Assembly: GCA_015058155.1 (NCBI GenBank)
Contig: SVCW01000004.1
Location: 1 to 64,000 of the forward strand
Origin: Clostridiales bacterium
Lineage (GTDB): Bacteria; Bacillota; Clostridia; Peptostreptococcales; Anaerovoracaceae
DNA length: 64,000 nucleotides
Reading direction: 5' to 3'
Within the stretch, counting starts at the first letter, position 1. Each line of letters starts with the position of its first letter. The notes under the pieces are model-generated. The model did not search any database. It was not told where the DNA came from and was given only the letters and a program-made list of their open reading frames with translations. Shown piece after piece: positions 46,283 through 55,247 of the stretch. A program made the position numbers and the translations under genes.

Positions 46283-47434
46283 CTATTCTTCCTTATTGGT
46301 TTTTGTACTTCGTTTGTGCCTCTTTGTTTCCTTTTCTTCTTCAGTAGGATCCTTTTCTATAGGCTTGTAAATTGTAATTGTTCCATTATCGTTCAGGTGC
46401 TTGAAAAGCGATAATGTAATCGGGAATCCGAAGAGTCCTAAGATACCGAACATATTTACACCGGCAAACATACTTGCGAGTGTGAGCACTGGATGAAGTC
46501 CGAGGTTTCCTCCAACAATCTTAGGCTCGAGAATATTTCTGATTACTGTTACGATAAGGTATACGCAGAGAAGCGCAAGTGCACGTCCGAATCTTCCCTG
46601 AATAACTGAAATAATAACCCAAGGAAGCATGATTCCGCCTGTTCCGAGCACAGGAAGGATGTCGAAAATTGAAATACAGAATGCAGTCACAATAGGATTT
46701 CTGATTCCTACAATACTAAGCCCGATTGAAAGTTCACAGAATGTGATTGACATGATAAGTATGTATGATCTGATAACAATAAGGAGAGTATGGAAGATAA
46801 AGTATTCCACCTGCCCTACGATGTTTCTTGCTCTTTCGCCGAACTGGTTCAAAAGGAATCCGTAAACCTTGTTGTAATCGATGTTGAGGAAGAACGTCGA
46901 AATAATCATAACGATAATATTGATGATTGTTCCCGGAACCTTAACAACAAGACCTGTCAGGAATCCTACAAGCGTCATTGAAAGGTTTGAAACCATAGTT
47001 CCAAGTGATTCAAAAAGCTTCGCTTCCATATCTTCCATAAGAGCTGCGAATTCAGGCGTTGAATGTTTTCCTATCTTTTCAATACTGTCGAGAAGAAGCT
47101 GAATATCAGGCTCAAGTACATTTGCATAGAAGTTTGGAAGTCCGTTTACGAGCTTGATTCCTACTTCAACAAGTCCCCAGCTGATAAGCGCTATGAGACC
47201 GGCAAGCACAAGATAAAAACTGATTACAAAAATAAGTGCTGATGCATTTCTCGGAAGCTTTGTTTTTCTGCTGAACCAGTTTATAGGGCGGTTCAGGAAA
47301 TATGCAAACACTACCGCAAGCGCAAAAGGCGCAAGTACAGGAAGTGCATATTTCATTGCTGCATACACGAGTATTGCAATTATAAGAAAATATGTAAAGT
47401 TGATTATAAATTTTCTTCTGTTTTCTGTCTGCAT
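46283..47434 (-). CDS. AI-2E family transporter (TqsA/YdiK-like)
   Basis: 383-residue membrane protein of the AI-2 exporter-like superfamily: helices near the start (LPVLAPFALAVVFAYFLNRP), the conserved DILPVLGTGGIMLPW in the middle and LEPKIVGGNLGLHPVLTL near the end. Members export AI-2 or act as Na+/H+ antiporters; the family name is not proof of substrate. The C-terminus is a charged tail. It is divergent from the TetR-linked operon. Confidence 0.88.
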   Translation of the reverse strand: MQTENRRKFIINFTYFLIIAILVYAAMKYALPVLAPFALAVVFAYFLNRPINWFSRKTKLPRNASALIFVISFYLVLAGLIALISWGLVEVGIKLVNGLPNFYANVLEPDIQLLLDSIEKIGKHSTPEFAALMEDMEAKLFESLGTMVSNLSMTLVGFLTGLVVKVPGTIINIIVMIISTFFLNIDYNKVYGFLLNQFGERARNIVGQVEYFIFHTLLIVIRSYILIMSITFCELSIGLSIVGIRNPIVTAFCISIFDILPVLGTGGIMLPWVIISVIQGRFGRALALLCVYLIVTVIRNILEPKIVGGNLGLHPVLTLASMFAGVNMFGILGLFGFPITLSLFKHLNDNGTITIYKPIEKDPTEEEKETKRHKRSTKTNKEE

Positions 47435-47593
47435 TGTTCCCTCTCTTTTAGCCAGAACTTTGTATTCCGAGGCTTTGTCCTACCAAAAACCCTTACTCTT
47501 AATTGTAAATTTTTTGTGCATTATAGTCAACAGTAAATACCCCTTTTTCACAAGATAAAAACGCTCTGATGTTTCTTTTTTGCTTATCTTGCA

Positions 47594-47622
47594 TTGACTT
47601 AAAAATTGTACTGGAGTATAAT
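47594..47622 (+). promoter_or_regulatory. Promoter of the TetR-linked operon
   Basis: TTGACT (47594-47599) and TATAAT (47617-47622), exactly 17 bp apart; one operator half-site lies inside the spacer. Confidence 0.85.
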
Positions 47623-47649
47623 TTTAATTGTAAAATTGTACTTGAGTAC
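47608..47649. promoter_or_regulatory. Paired operator sites, probably for the TetR regulator
   Basis: Two copies of a near palindrome: GTACT-GG-AGTA (47608-47618) within the promoter spacer and GTACT-TG-AGTAC (47638-47649) 30 bp downstream. The surrounding 17 bp (AAAATTGTACTxGAGTA) are conserved as a direct repeat. Position and symmetry suit dimeric repressor binding. Confidence 0.75.
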
Positions 47650-47691
47650 ATTTTTATTTTTTATATCTTATCCAATAATCAGGAGGGTTTT

Positions 47692-48168
47692 ATGTCAGAA
47701 GAAAAAAAGCAGGGTGCTCAGAAATTATCAGCCAAAGAAAACACGCAGCACGCAGTGTTGTTCTTCATCTTCTCAAATTCAGCAGGAATTATCCAGTTCC
47801 TCGTATTCTCACTCTGTAAGGAAATTTTTAAACTTACTTACATGCCATCATACTTGTCAGCACTCACTGCTTCAGTAGTCTGGAACTTTACATTGAACAG
47901 AGAATTCACATTCAAATCAGCGGCAAACGTTCCTGTTGCCATGTTCAAGATTTTCCTTTTCTACTGTGTATTCACACCACTTTCAACATGGTGGGGAACA
48001 GCACTTTCAAACCTCGGTTGGAACGAATATCTCGTCCTTGCACTTACAATGTGCATAAACCTCACATCAGAGTTCCTTTACTACCGTTTCGTAGTATTCA
48101 GAAATTCAATCAACACAAACAAGCGTGCCGAAAAGAAAGCAAAGAAAAACGCAGAAAAGAACGCTTAA
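47692..48168 (+). CDS. GtrA-like membrane protein
   Basis: 158-residue protein with four hydrophobic segments and the GtrA-family segment WNFTLNREFTF, ending in a basic tail rich in Lys and Ala. GtrA proteins are thought to flip lipid-linked sugars; here it leads an operon with sugar or amine catabolism genes. The ATG at 47692 has AGGAGGG 6 bases upstream; the open frame further upstream overlaps the operators and is not coding. Confidence 0.78.
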   Translation: MSEEKKQGAQKLSAKENTQHAVLFFIFSNSAGIIQFLVFSLCKEIFKLTYMPSYLSALTASVVWNFTLNREFTFKSAANVPVAMFKIFLFYCVFTPLSTWWGTALSNLGWNEYLVLALTMCINLTSEFLYYRFVVFRNSINTNKRAEKKAKKNAEKNA

Positions 48169-48196
48169 TTTCTGACATAACAGAGAGGCATATATA

Positions 48197-48742
48197 ATGA
48201 AAAAACTATCAAAGCGTGAAAGAACACGTATCACCGTAATGCACGCAGCAAAAGGGTTATTTGAAAAGCACGGTCTTGATAACGTCACATTTCATGATAT
48301 TGCAGAGGCTTCAGGTGTTTGCAGAACAACAGTCTTCAATCACTTTTCCGATACAAACGAACTCATGATTGCTCTTACAGAGCAGGAAGTTTGCGAAACA
48401 CTGAGCTACGTATCAGAATCAGATTTCAGAGGTATCGAAATCGCCGGAAAGACTTTTGAAAAACTTATCGAAGATGCAAGTCTCTACCCTGTTCTTACAG
48501 GAAAACTAATAAACAACGCAATCCTCACAGGCGGGGATGACAACCCGGTTCGTAAAATTGAGGAACTCGTGCTTACAGGCCTTAAAGAAACATATCCGGA
48601 AGAAGAGGCAAAAAAGCTTTTCCTTCTTATAAGCGGTGCATATTACGGCCTAATCAATCATTACCACGTGAACAATAAATCATTTGATGCAGAAGAAATG
48701 AAGAAAGAATTCAGAGATCTGCTATCAGTAATATTAAAATAG
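48197..48742 (+). CDS. TetR/AcrR-family regulator
   Basis: 181 residues. The N-terminal helix-turn-helix is GLDNVTFHDIAEASGVCRTTVFNHF (about residues 24-48); the rest is a helical ligand-binding domain. It is the second gene of the operon, 28 bp after the GtrA-like gene, so autoregulation through the paired GTACT-N2-AGTA sites is likely. Confidence 0.88.
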   Translation: MKKLSKRERTRITVMHAAKGLFEKHGLDNVTFHDIAEASGVCRTTVFNHFSDTNELMIALTEQEVCETLSYVSESDFRGIEIAGKTFEKLIEDASLYPVLTGKLINNAILTGGDDNPVRKIEELVLTGLKETYPEEEAKKLFLLISGAYYGLINHYHVNNKSFDAEEMKKEFRDLLSVILK

Positions 48743-48773
48743 TATTTAGCAATACAATCAGGAGGAAATTATT

Positions 48774-50273
48774 ATGAATAATTGCGGAATCAGCAGATGG
48801 GAAGACCCGAAAGACATAAACGCAAGATTAAACAAACTCGTTTCCGAACCGATCTGGGAAGTAAACGACGACTACTATGAAAACGAAATCCTTAAATACT
48901 TCGACGAAAAGTGCAAGACTTCAAAGGCAATTTTTGACGAAGCCAAGAACTATATTCCAGGCGGAGTTCAGCACAACCTCGCCTTCAACGTACCATTCCC
49001 TCTTGCATTTTCAAAGGCAGACGGAGCTTATCTCTATGACGAAGACGGTAACCAGTACATCGACTTCCTTCAGGCAGGCGGACCTACAATCCTCGGTAGC
49101 AACTACGCTCCTGTAAGAGATAAAGTAATGGAACTCCTTCAGACTTGCGGTCCTGTAACAGGACTTCTCCACGAAGCAGAGCTCCTCATCGCAAAGGAAA
49201 TCAACAAGCACATGCCAAACGTTGAAATGTTCCGTATGCTCGGTTCAGGTACAGAATCAGCAATGGCAGCTCTCCGTATCGCAAGAATCGCAACAGGAAA
49301 CAAGCGCGTTATCAAGATCGGCGGAGCTTATCACGGATGGTCAGATCAGCTCGTTTATGGTCTCAAGGTTCCAGGAAGCCGTGCACTCCTTGAATCACAC
49401 GGAATCACAAGCGGAGCATACAAGAGAACTGACGAAGTAAGAGCAAACGACCTCGATATGCTCGAAAAGATGCTTAAGAAAAACAAACACAGAGGCGGCA
49501 CAGCAGCAGTAATCGTAGAACCTGTAGGTCCTGAATCAGGATCACGTCCTGTAGCTTACGAATACAACAAGGGCGTAAGAGCACTCTGTGACAAGTACGG
49601 CGCTCTCATGATTTTTGACGAAGTAGTAACAGGTTTCCGTGTTGCACTCTCAGGCGCACAGGGCTACTTCGATATCGTTCCTGACCTTACAATCTTCGGT
49701 AAGATCGTTGCAGGCGGATATCCGGGAGCTGGCGGAGTTGGCGGCAAGACGGAATACGTACAGCTCATGGCTGCAGGTCTTGCAACAGGCAAGCACAGAG
49801 CTTATGTAGGCGGTACACTCGCTGCAAACCCTATGTCAGCACTCGCAGGCTACACAGCAATTCAGGAAATCGCAAGAACTAATGCATGCGAAATCGCAGG
49901 ACGTGCAGGTGACAGACTTACAGACGGTCTCCAGATGCTCCTCGACAAGTACGGACTTCCATTTGCATGTTACAACCAGGGCTCAATCGTTCACCTTGAA
50001 TGTACAGGTGCAATGCACTTCGACTTCTCATCAATGAACTTCCTCAAGTCAGCAACAGGTCTTTTAAAGAACAAGGACATGATGTATGCCCGTAAGGATT
50101 CAATGGAAAGAATGGGTGCAGCTTACATGGCAAACGGCCTTGTAACACTCGCCGGCTCAAGACTCTACACTTCAATGGCAGATACTGACGAAGTAATCGA
50201 CGAAGCACTTAACAGATTCGAAAACGTATTCAAGCACGTAGTAAGAACTGAAAAGTGCATGCCTGGTAAATAA
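48774..50273 (+). CDS. Class III aminotransferase, glutamate-1-semialdehyde aminomutase-like
   Basis: 499-residue PLP enzyme. The PLP Asp is in MIFDEVVTGFRV and the Lys in TIFGKIVAGGYPGAGGV; FRMLGSGTESAMAALRIAR is the N-terminal cofactor region. It resembles HemL but is longer, with a 60-residue N-terminal extension, and no tetrapyrrole genes are near, so it likely acts on another amino compound. AGGAGGAAAT precedes the ATG. It may deaminate the substrate whose product the kinase and aldolase process. Confidence 0.85.
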   Translation: MNNCGISRWEDPKDINARLNKLVSEPIWEVNDDYYENEILKYFDEKCKTSKAIFDEAKNYIPGGVQHNLAFNVPFPLAFSKADGAYLYDEDGNQYIDFLQAGGPTILGSNYAPVRDKVMELLQTCGPVTGLLHEAELLIAKEINKHMPNVEMFRMLGSGTESAMAALRIARIATGNKRVIKIGGAYHGWSDQLVYGLKVPGSRALLESHGITSGAYKRTDEVRANDLDMLEKMLKKNKHRGGTAAVIVEPVGPESGSRPVAYEYNKGVRALCDKYGALMIFDEVVTGFRVALSGAQGYFDIVPDLTIFGKIVAGGYPGAGGVGGKTEYVQLMAAGLATGKHRAYVGGTLAANPMSALAGYTAIQEIARTNACEIAGRAGDRLTDGLQMLLDKYGLPFACYNQGSIVHLECTGAMHFDFSSMNFLKSATGLLKNKDMMYARKDSMERMGAAYMANGLVTLAGSRLYTSMADTDEVIDEALNRFENVFKHVVRTEKCMPGK

Positions 50274-50315
50274 AATAGTGAAAGTGTTTGTGGCTGTATC
50301 GCCACAGGAGGAAAT

Positions 50316-51848
50316 ATGGAAAAGTATATTATTTCACACGACATGGGAACAAGCTCAGACAAAGCAGTTCTCGTAGACTACAACGGAAAAATCGCAGCAA
50401 CATCTGTAGAACCTTATCCTACATATTATCCTAATCCGGCATGGGTTGAACAGGATCCTATGGACTACTTCAACGCAGTCTGCAAAACTTCATCGGATCT
50501 CGTTAAGAAGACAGGTATCGATCCGTCGCAGGTTTCAGGAATCATCTTCTCAACTCAGGCACAGGGCGTAATTCCTGTATCAGAAGCAGGCGAAGTACTC
50601 TACAACAACATCACATGGGTAGACGGACGTGCCGAAAAGCAGGCACAGAAGATAATGGGCAAAGTCGGCGGCAAGAAGATCTTCACACTCCTTGCAGGAA
50701 CTCCTATCATGGGAAAAGACTGCATCGCAAAGATCATCTGGCTTAAGGAAGAAAGACCGGAAATCTACAACAACGCATATAAAATTCTCGATGTAAACGG
50801 TTTCCTTAAGTACAAGCTCACAGGAAGAATGGTAGCTGAACTTTCAGGTGCTAACGGATACGGATTTGACCTCAAGAAAAAGGACTGGATGAGCGTACTT
50901 AAATATGCCGGTCTCGATATGAAGAAACTCCCTGAACTCGTACTCAGTACTGATATCGTAGGAGGCCTTACTGACGAAGCCGCAGCTCTCATGGGTCTCG
51001 CACCTGGCACACCTGTACTCGGCGGCTGTGATGACGTGCCTGCAGCAGCAGTAGGATCGGGAATGTGCGGAGACGGTGATGTACACATCTACCTCGGAAC
51101 TTCAGCGTGGGTATGCGTAACAACTGCAACTAAGGACAAGTTCATAAACGGTGCAGCTGCTATCCAGAGTGCAGATAAAGATATGAACCTCATCGCAGGT
51201 ATCACAGAATCAGCCGGCGCAAACATCCAGTGGCTCCAGGACAACTTCTTCAAGCGTGAAAAAGAAGAACTCGGCGATGGCATCTTCGCATACATGAACA
51301 ATGTAATCAAACACATCCCGCCTGGATCAGATCACCTCGTATGCACACCTTGGATGCTCGGCGAAAGATGCCCGGTATCATCAACTACAACACGTTCAAC
51401 CCTCTTCAACATCGACATGACTCATACAAGAGAACACCTTATGAAGGCTCTTTACGAAGGTATCGGCTATAACCTCAGATGGATCATGGAAAACCTTGAA
51501 AAGGATTACGGTTTTGATATGAGCAATATCAGAATCATCGGCGGCGGCGCACTTAATGACGGCTGGATGCAGATGATTGCTGACATGTCAGGAAGAACAA
51601 TCTCAGTTGTAAAAGACCCTAGAAACGCAGGTGCAGTAGGAGCAGCCATCATAGCTCTCATCGGCCTTGGCGAACTCCCTGGTTTTGCATCAGCAAAAGA
51701 TTTCGTAGAAGTCGATTCAGTTTATACTCCAAATCCTGAAAACAAGAAAATCTACGACGAACTCTTCGAAGACTACAAGAACATTTACAGCGGCCTCAAG
51801 AAAGCATACGACAAGGCTAACGGCAGAAGATTCACAGGAGAAATGTAA
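50316..51848 (+). CDS. FGGY-family carbohydrate kinase (xylulokinase-like)
   Basis: 510-residue ATP-dependent sugar kinase with the hexokinase/actin fold: HDMGTSSDKAVLVDYNG (phosphate 1), the GGCDDVPAAAVGSG domain (sugar/adenosine region) and IIGGGALNDGWMQMIADM. Xylulokinase, autoinducer-2 kinase LsrK and several other FGGY kinases share these motifs. It lies 42 bp from the aminotransferase gene and directly before the aldolase. Confidence 0.9.
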   Translation: MEKYIISHDMGTSSDKAVLVDYNGKIAATSVEPYPTYYPNPAWVEQDPMDYFNAVCKTSSDLVKKTGIDPSQVSGIIFSTQAQGVIPVSEAGEVLYNNITWVDGRAEKQAQKIMGKVGGKKIFTLLAGTPIMGKDCIAKIIWLKEERPEIYNNAYKILDVNGFLKYKLTGRMVAELSGANGYGFDLKKKDWMSVLKYAGLDMKKLPELVLSTDIVGGLTDEAAALMGLAPGTPVLGGCDDVPAAAVGSGMCGDGDVHIYLGTSAWVCVTTATKDKFINGAAAIQSADKDMNLIAGITESAGANIQWLQDNFFKREKEELGDGIFAYMNNVIKHIPPGSDHLVCTPWMLGERCPVSSTTTRSTLFNIDMTHTREHLMKALYEGIGYNLRWIMENLEKDYGFDMSNIRIIGGGALNDGWMQMIADMSGRTISVVKDPRNAGAVGAAIIALIGLGELPGFASAKDFVEVDSVYTPNPENKKIYDELFEDYKNIYSGLKKAYDKANGRRFTGEM

Positions 51849-51850
51849 AA

Positions 51851-52990
51851 ATGCAGAAAGCATATGAACTTATAAAAAAATACGGAATGCTCATGGCAGA
51901 GCAGGAATACTCAGTCGGAGACGCAAAACTCTTTATCGAAACTGAAACAGGAGTATACTCAACAAAGCCCGGCACTGACTTTGCAGATATCAATGAATCT
52001 GACATCCAGAAAGAAGAAATGGCGAAACTCCCTATGTCCGATAAAGGGCTCAAGGCGATGGTTTATTCACAGACTCCATACTGCATGGAATGCCTTAAAG
52101 TCGGACGCAACTTCAAGCCTTCGGTAGACGACATGGCTCAGATCATCGGTCCTGAAACAGCAAGTTTTGAAAAGGCAGGCTACGTTATCACACGCGGCCG
52201 CACACTCTTCGAAGCAATCACAGCAATGACAGTTCTCGAAAAATCAGCAGAAATCACTGTACTTGCTGACAGAATCGGAGGAGCGAAACCCCTCAACTCA
52301 CTTGAAGCAAAGCTCATGAGATTTGTCTACAAGAAGAAGTACTCAAAATCAGAAGCGACAGCCAAGGCTGACGAAATGAGCGGCGATAAAGCAGAAGATA
52401 CACTTCCTGTAAGAGTAGCCGCTGACCCGCGCGAACAGTACTTAAGAGAAATGCTCGTTGACTACGGCAAGAAGCTCGTGCAGACAGGCCTCGTACAGGG
52501 TACATGGGGTAATCTCTCAGTAAGACTTGACGACACATACATGATCGTTACTCCGTCAGGACTCGACTACATGAGACTCACACCCGCTGACATGGTTAAG
52601 GTAAATATCGAATCACTCGAATACGAAGGCGACCTCAAACCAACATCAGAAAAAGGACTCCATGCAGAAGTCTATAAGATGCGTCCCGATATCGGAAGCG
52701 TCATCCATACACATTCAAAGTTCTGCTCAGTATTTGCTGCATCAGAAAGGGATATGCCAATCACCCTTGAAGGCGCTAAGGAAGTTTTCGGCGAAAAGGT
52801 CAAGCTTGCCGGCTATGCTCTCCCCGGAACTAAAAAGCTCATGAAAAACACAAGCCTCGCCCTCGGAGATAACTTCGGTGCAATCATGAGTCATCACGGA
52901 ATGCTCGCCGCAGGAGCTGACATCGAAACAGCATTCGCAAACTGCCATCTTCTCGAAGAAAACGGCAAATCATACCTCGGCGTAAAATAA
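51851..52990 (+). CDS. Tandem class II aldolase/adducin domain protein
   Basis: 379 residues made of two aldolase domains. The C-terminal one (about 190-379) is complete: TWGNLSVRLDDTYMIVTPSG, HAEVYKMRPDIGSVIHTHSK with the zinc histidines, and SHHGML. The N-terminal one (about 1-170) has the same order of segments (YGMLMAEQEYSVGDAKLFI, STKPGTDFADI, KGLKAMVYSQTPYCMECL, FEAITAMTVLEKSAEI) but no metal-binding His pair. It probably cleaves or epimerises the phosphorylated sugar made by the kinase. Confidence 0.82.
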   Translation: MQKAYELIKKYGMLMAEQEYSVGDAKLFIETETGVYSTKPGTDFADINESDIQKEEMAKLPMSDKGLKAMVYSQTPYCMECLKVGRNFKPSVDDMAQIIGPETASFEKAGYVITRGRTLFEAITAMTVLEKSAEITVLADRIGGAKPLNSLEAKLMRFVYKKKYSKSEATAKADEMSGDKAEDTLPVRVAADPREQYLREMLVDYGKKLVQTGLVQGTWGNLSVRLDDTYMIVTPSGLDYMRLTPADMVKVNIESLEYEGDLKPTSEKGLHAEVYKMRPDIGSVIHTHSKFCSVFAASERDMPITLEGAKEVFGEKVKLAGYALPGTKKLMKNTSLALGDNFGAIMSHHGMLAAGADIETAFANCHLLEENGKSYLGVK

Positions 52991-52997
52991 GCACTAT

Positions 52998-53036
52998 AAA
53001 ACCTCCCGCAAATCCAAACGGGAGGTTTCTTATTTT
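52998..53036 (+). terminator. Terminator of the TetR-linked operon
   Basis: AACCTCCCG and CGGGAGGTT stem followed by TTCTTATTTTT. Confidence 0.85.
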
Positions 53037-53938
53037 TACAATGATTCTATTTCTTCGATTGAAAGACCAGTCAGCTTGGAAATCAAACCAGCATCCATCC
53101 CTTCACATTTCATAGCACGAGCTATACTATTCTTCTCTTTTGCTCGTCCTTCTGCTCGTCCTTCTGCTCGTCCTTCTTCAAGGCCTTCCTCTCTCGCCTC
53201 TTTTCTTGCAGCTGCCGCCTCCATTTCAAACATCCACTCAGAATGCTTGCGTGCCCATTCATGCTCTTCCTGAGTAACTTCTCTGAATCTTTTCTCTGTC
53301 AAACGAATGACCTCCCCTCCGGATTCAATAAGTTTCCTGACGTAATCATTCATACTTTCATCTCCGGCAAATCTCAGATATGCACATAACCTTTCAAACT
53401 CATTCATTTTATCCGGTTCCAAGACTTCAACTTTCATAAGTTCTATAAAATGAATTTCCGAAGCATTGCTGAGTTCATGACCAGTATCATTGCGATACGT
53501 AAAAACTGAATGATATCTTTCTTCATCAGGAAAAAGAATCCCATTATGTATAAAATTAATCATAATCGTTTTCTTGATTGTATCATACTTTTCTCCCTTT
53601 TGCACCGCATTTCTCAGCAGCCCAGCCTGATAAAACACACTTCTTTCACGATAATCTTTCAGATTTCTAACCTGCATTTCAATATCGATATATTCTTTAT
53701 TAGCAGTCTCTACTTTGATATCCATAACCACAGATTTCTTCTCATCAGGCATATCTGCCATCACAAACGGATCATGATAAGTCAATCCTGTTATCGGATT
53801 ATCATCCCTGTCCAACACAACATTAAGAAGGGCAATCAGCGCCTCCCTGCAGTCGTCCCTGTCCTGACCATATACAGCTCTGAAATACATGTCATTGGTA
53901 AGCGCCATTCTTTTTTCTGTAGTTCGTCCTTTACCCAT
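53036..53938 (-). CDS. Rpn-family recombination-promoting nuclease/PD-(D/E)XK transposase
   Basis: 300-residue protein of the Rpn/YhgA family of PD-(D/E)XK nucleases, linked to horizontal DNA uptake and recA-independent recombination. The likely core is VMDIKVETANKEYIDIEMQV. The C-terminal part contains a short repeat of Glu-Gly-Arg-Ala (EGRAEGRAEGRAEGRA), encoded by tandem 12-base repeats near 53148-53180 that can vary in number. AAGGAGAAGG precedes the ATG. Confidence 0.85.
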   Translation of the reverse strand: MGKGRTTEKRMALTNDMYFRAVYGQDRDDCREALIALLNVVLDRDDNPITGLTYHDPFVMADMPDEKKSVVMDIKVETANKEYIDIEMQVRNLKDYRERSVFYQAGLLRNAVQKGEKYDTIKKTIMINFIHNGILFPDEERYHSVFTYRNDTGHELSNASEIHFIELMKVEVLEPDKMNEFERLCAYLRFAGDESMNDYVRKLIESGGEVIRLTEKRFREVTQEEHEWARKHSEWMFEMEAAAARKEAREEGLEEGRAEGRAEGRAKEKNSIARAMKCEGMDAGLISKLTGLSIEEIESL

Positions 53939-54036
53939 TAACCTTCTCCTTTATCATCCCGGTATTGCTCTTTTGAAGCCTTTGACAGCACAATACAACA
54001 CAAAAATGAATAAGTAAATACCCTTTCTTTCGAACT

Positions 54037-54072
54037 GTAAAACAACGTTTTTTTATTGTATTTTTACAGTCT
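54037..54072. promoter_or_regulatory. Inverted repeat upstream of the Rpn gene
   Basis: CTGTAAAA (54038-54045) and TTTTACAG (54064-54071), 18 bp apart, flanked by CGAA on both sides; AT-rich loop. It may be an operator or an end of an element. Confidence 0.5.
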
Positions 54073-54093
54073 CGAACGGAAAATGGCAAAGAA

Positions 54094-54120
54094 AAGGAGC
54101 GACTAATTTAATCGCTCCTT
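54094..54120 (-). terminator. Terminator of the SurA-like gene
   Basis: AAGGAGCGA and TCGCTCCTT stem with a TTTTCTTT tail on the minus strand. Confidence 0.85.
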
Positions 54121-54127
54121 ACCATCA

Positions 54128-54775
54128 TTACATAACATCACCAAACTGAATTCCAAGGCTTTCAAAGTACCCGTTATCAAGTATTTCGAATGCGATTGTA
54201 TCAATATCTATTTCAGGTAACTTATTGTCCTCAAGATACTTTTCAACATTATATCTTACAATCATTCCTGGCACTTCATATTCTCTCGTAAGTATGTTCC
54301 AGTACTCATCTTCTGTCAAACCCATTGATTCGAAATAAATCTTTGCCAGTTCGTGACTCTCTTCACTACTTTCAACAATCGCTCTTCGATTTACAATTTC
54401 TGCAAGGATCTCTTCTTCAGTAGGCATTAGATTATTCTCTTTCGCAAATGAATAGCAGTACCCTTCTTTTATAATTAATTCAAAGGCATCTTCTTCAGGT
54501 GTTTCACTTTCGCTCGCTTCATATAAAGCAACTCGATAGTCAAAATACTGTTTTGTAAAAGGCTCACCTTCAACTATTATAACAACACTATTGTTTTGAA
54601 TTGATGTTCCACTACCATTACTACTTGAAAGTAAAGTTGTCGCAGATTCTTTCAACTCACTTGCAATTTCGCTGGCTTTATCTGCACCTGGTATTTCTTT
54701 TTCGAAGGCAAATCCAGCAACAGCTCCAGCTAACATCACTATCATCGCAATAATGACTATAGTCTTTTTCTTCAT
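54128..54775 (-). CDS. Secreted protein with SurA-N-like region
   Basis: 215-residue exported protein. A basic start and hydrophobic stretch (IVIIAMIVMLAGAVAGFAF) form a signal peptide or anchor; after a Ser-rich linker, residues about 65-190 resemble the N-terminal domain of SurA/PrsA-type chaperones (VEGEPFTKQYFDYRVALYE, then PTEEEILAEIVNR). No peptidyl-prolyl isomerase domain follows. It is the last gene of the accessory cluster beside the ECF sigma pair. Confidence 0.65.
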   Translation of the reverse strand: MKKKTIVIIAMIVMLAGAVAGFAFEKEIPGADKASEIASELKESATTLLSSSNGSGTSIQNNSVVIIVEGEPFTKQYFDYRVALYEASESETPEEDAFELIIKEGYCYSFAKENNLMPTEEEILAEIVNRRAIVESSEESHELAKIYFESMGLTEDEYWNILTREYEVPGMIVRYNVEKYLEDNKLPEIDIDTIAFEILDNGYFESLGIQFGDVM

Positions 54776-54797
54776 ATTTCATCCTTCAAACAAGGCA

Positions 54798-55232
54798 CTA
54801 TTCATTGCTCTTTGCTGATTTCATCAAATAAATCATAACAACTGTATTCATCGCAAACATATAACTAAAAGGGCTGTGATATGACGCGAGTATATAGTAA
54901 ATAATCTTGTTACTCTTCAAGTGAAGTAAATTCATCATCAACAACATGCACACATATACAACAATATGAGCAAAATGAACACCTAGGAACTTTCCCTTGT
55001 TACTTATGTTTATTTTTAGAGAACGCATCTCCATCGCATCGCAAAGTAACATAACGCATGCGAATATCCATACCATCATCCCCGAAACATAAATATTTGT
55101 TATTCCAATCCTTAAGAATGGCCAATATAATTTATCTATAATATAATTTATTTGTAGCGAGAGAAATGACAATATGTAAGGAATTATAAGTATAGAAACC
55201 ACAAATAAGTAGTTTGATATTTTTTTCTTCAT
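54798..55232 (-). CDS. Hypothetical membrane protein with four helices
   Basis: 144-residue protein without recognised family. Four hydrophobic stretches (about residues 8-30, 45-63, 85-103 and 120-136) alternate with short charged loops. AAAGGAA lies 8 bases before the ATG. It shares AT-rich composition with its neighbours in the sigma-linked cluster. Confidence 0.6.
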   Translation of the reverse strand: MKKKISNYLFVVSILIIPYILSFLSLQINYIIDKLYWPFLRIGITNIYVSGMMVWIFACVMLLCDAMEMRSLKINISNKGKFLGVHFAHIVVYVCMLLMMNLLHLKSNKIIYYILASYHSPFSYMFAMNTVVMIYLMKSAKSNE

Positions 55233-55247
55233 TGATATGTTCCTTTA

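Noticed and set aside
46283-51848. AI-2 uptake and processing locus
   Set aside because: An AI-2E family protein and an LsrK-like FGGY kinase are close, but they lie in divergent units and no lsr transporter or LsrG/F homologue is present.
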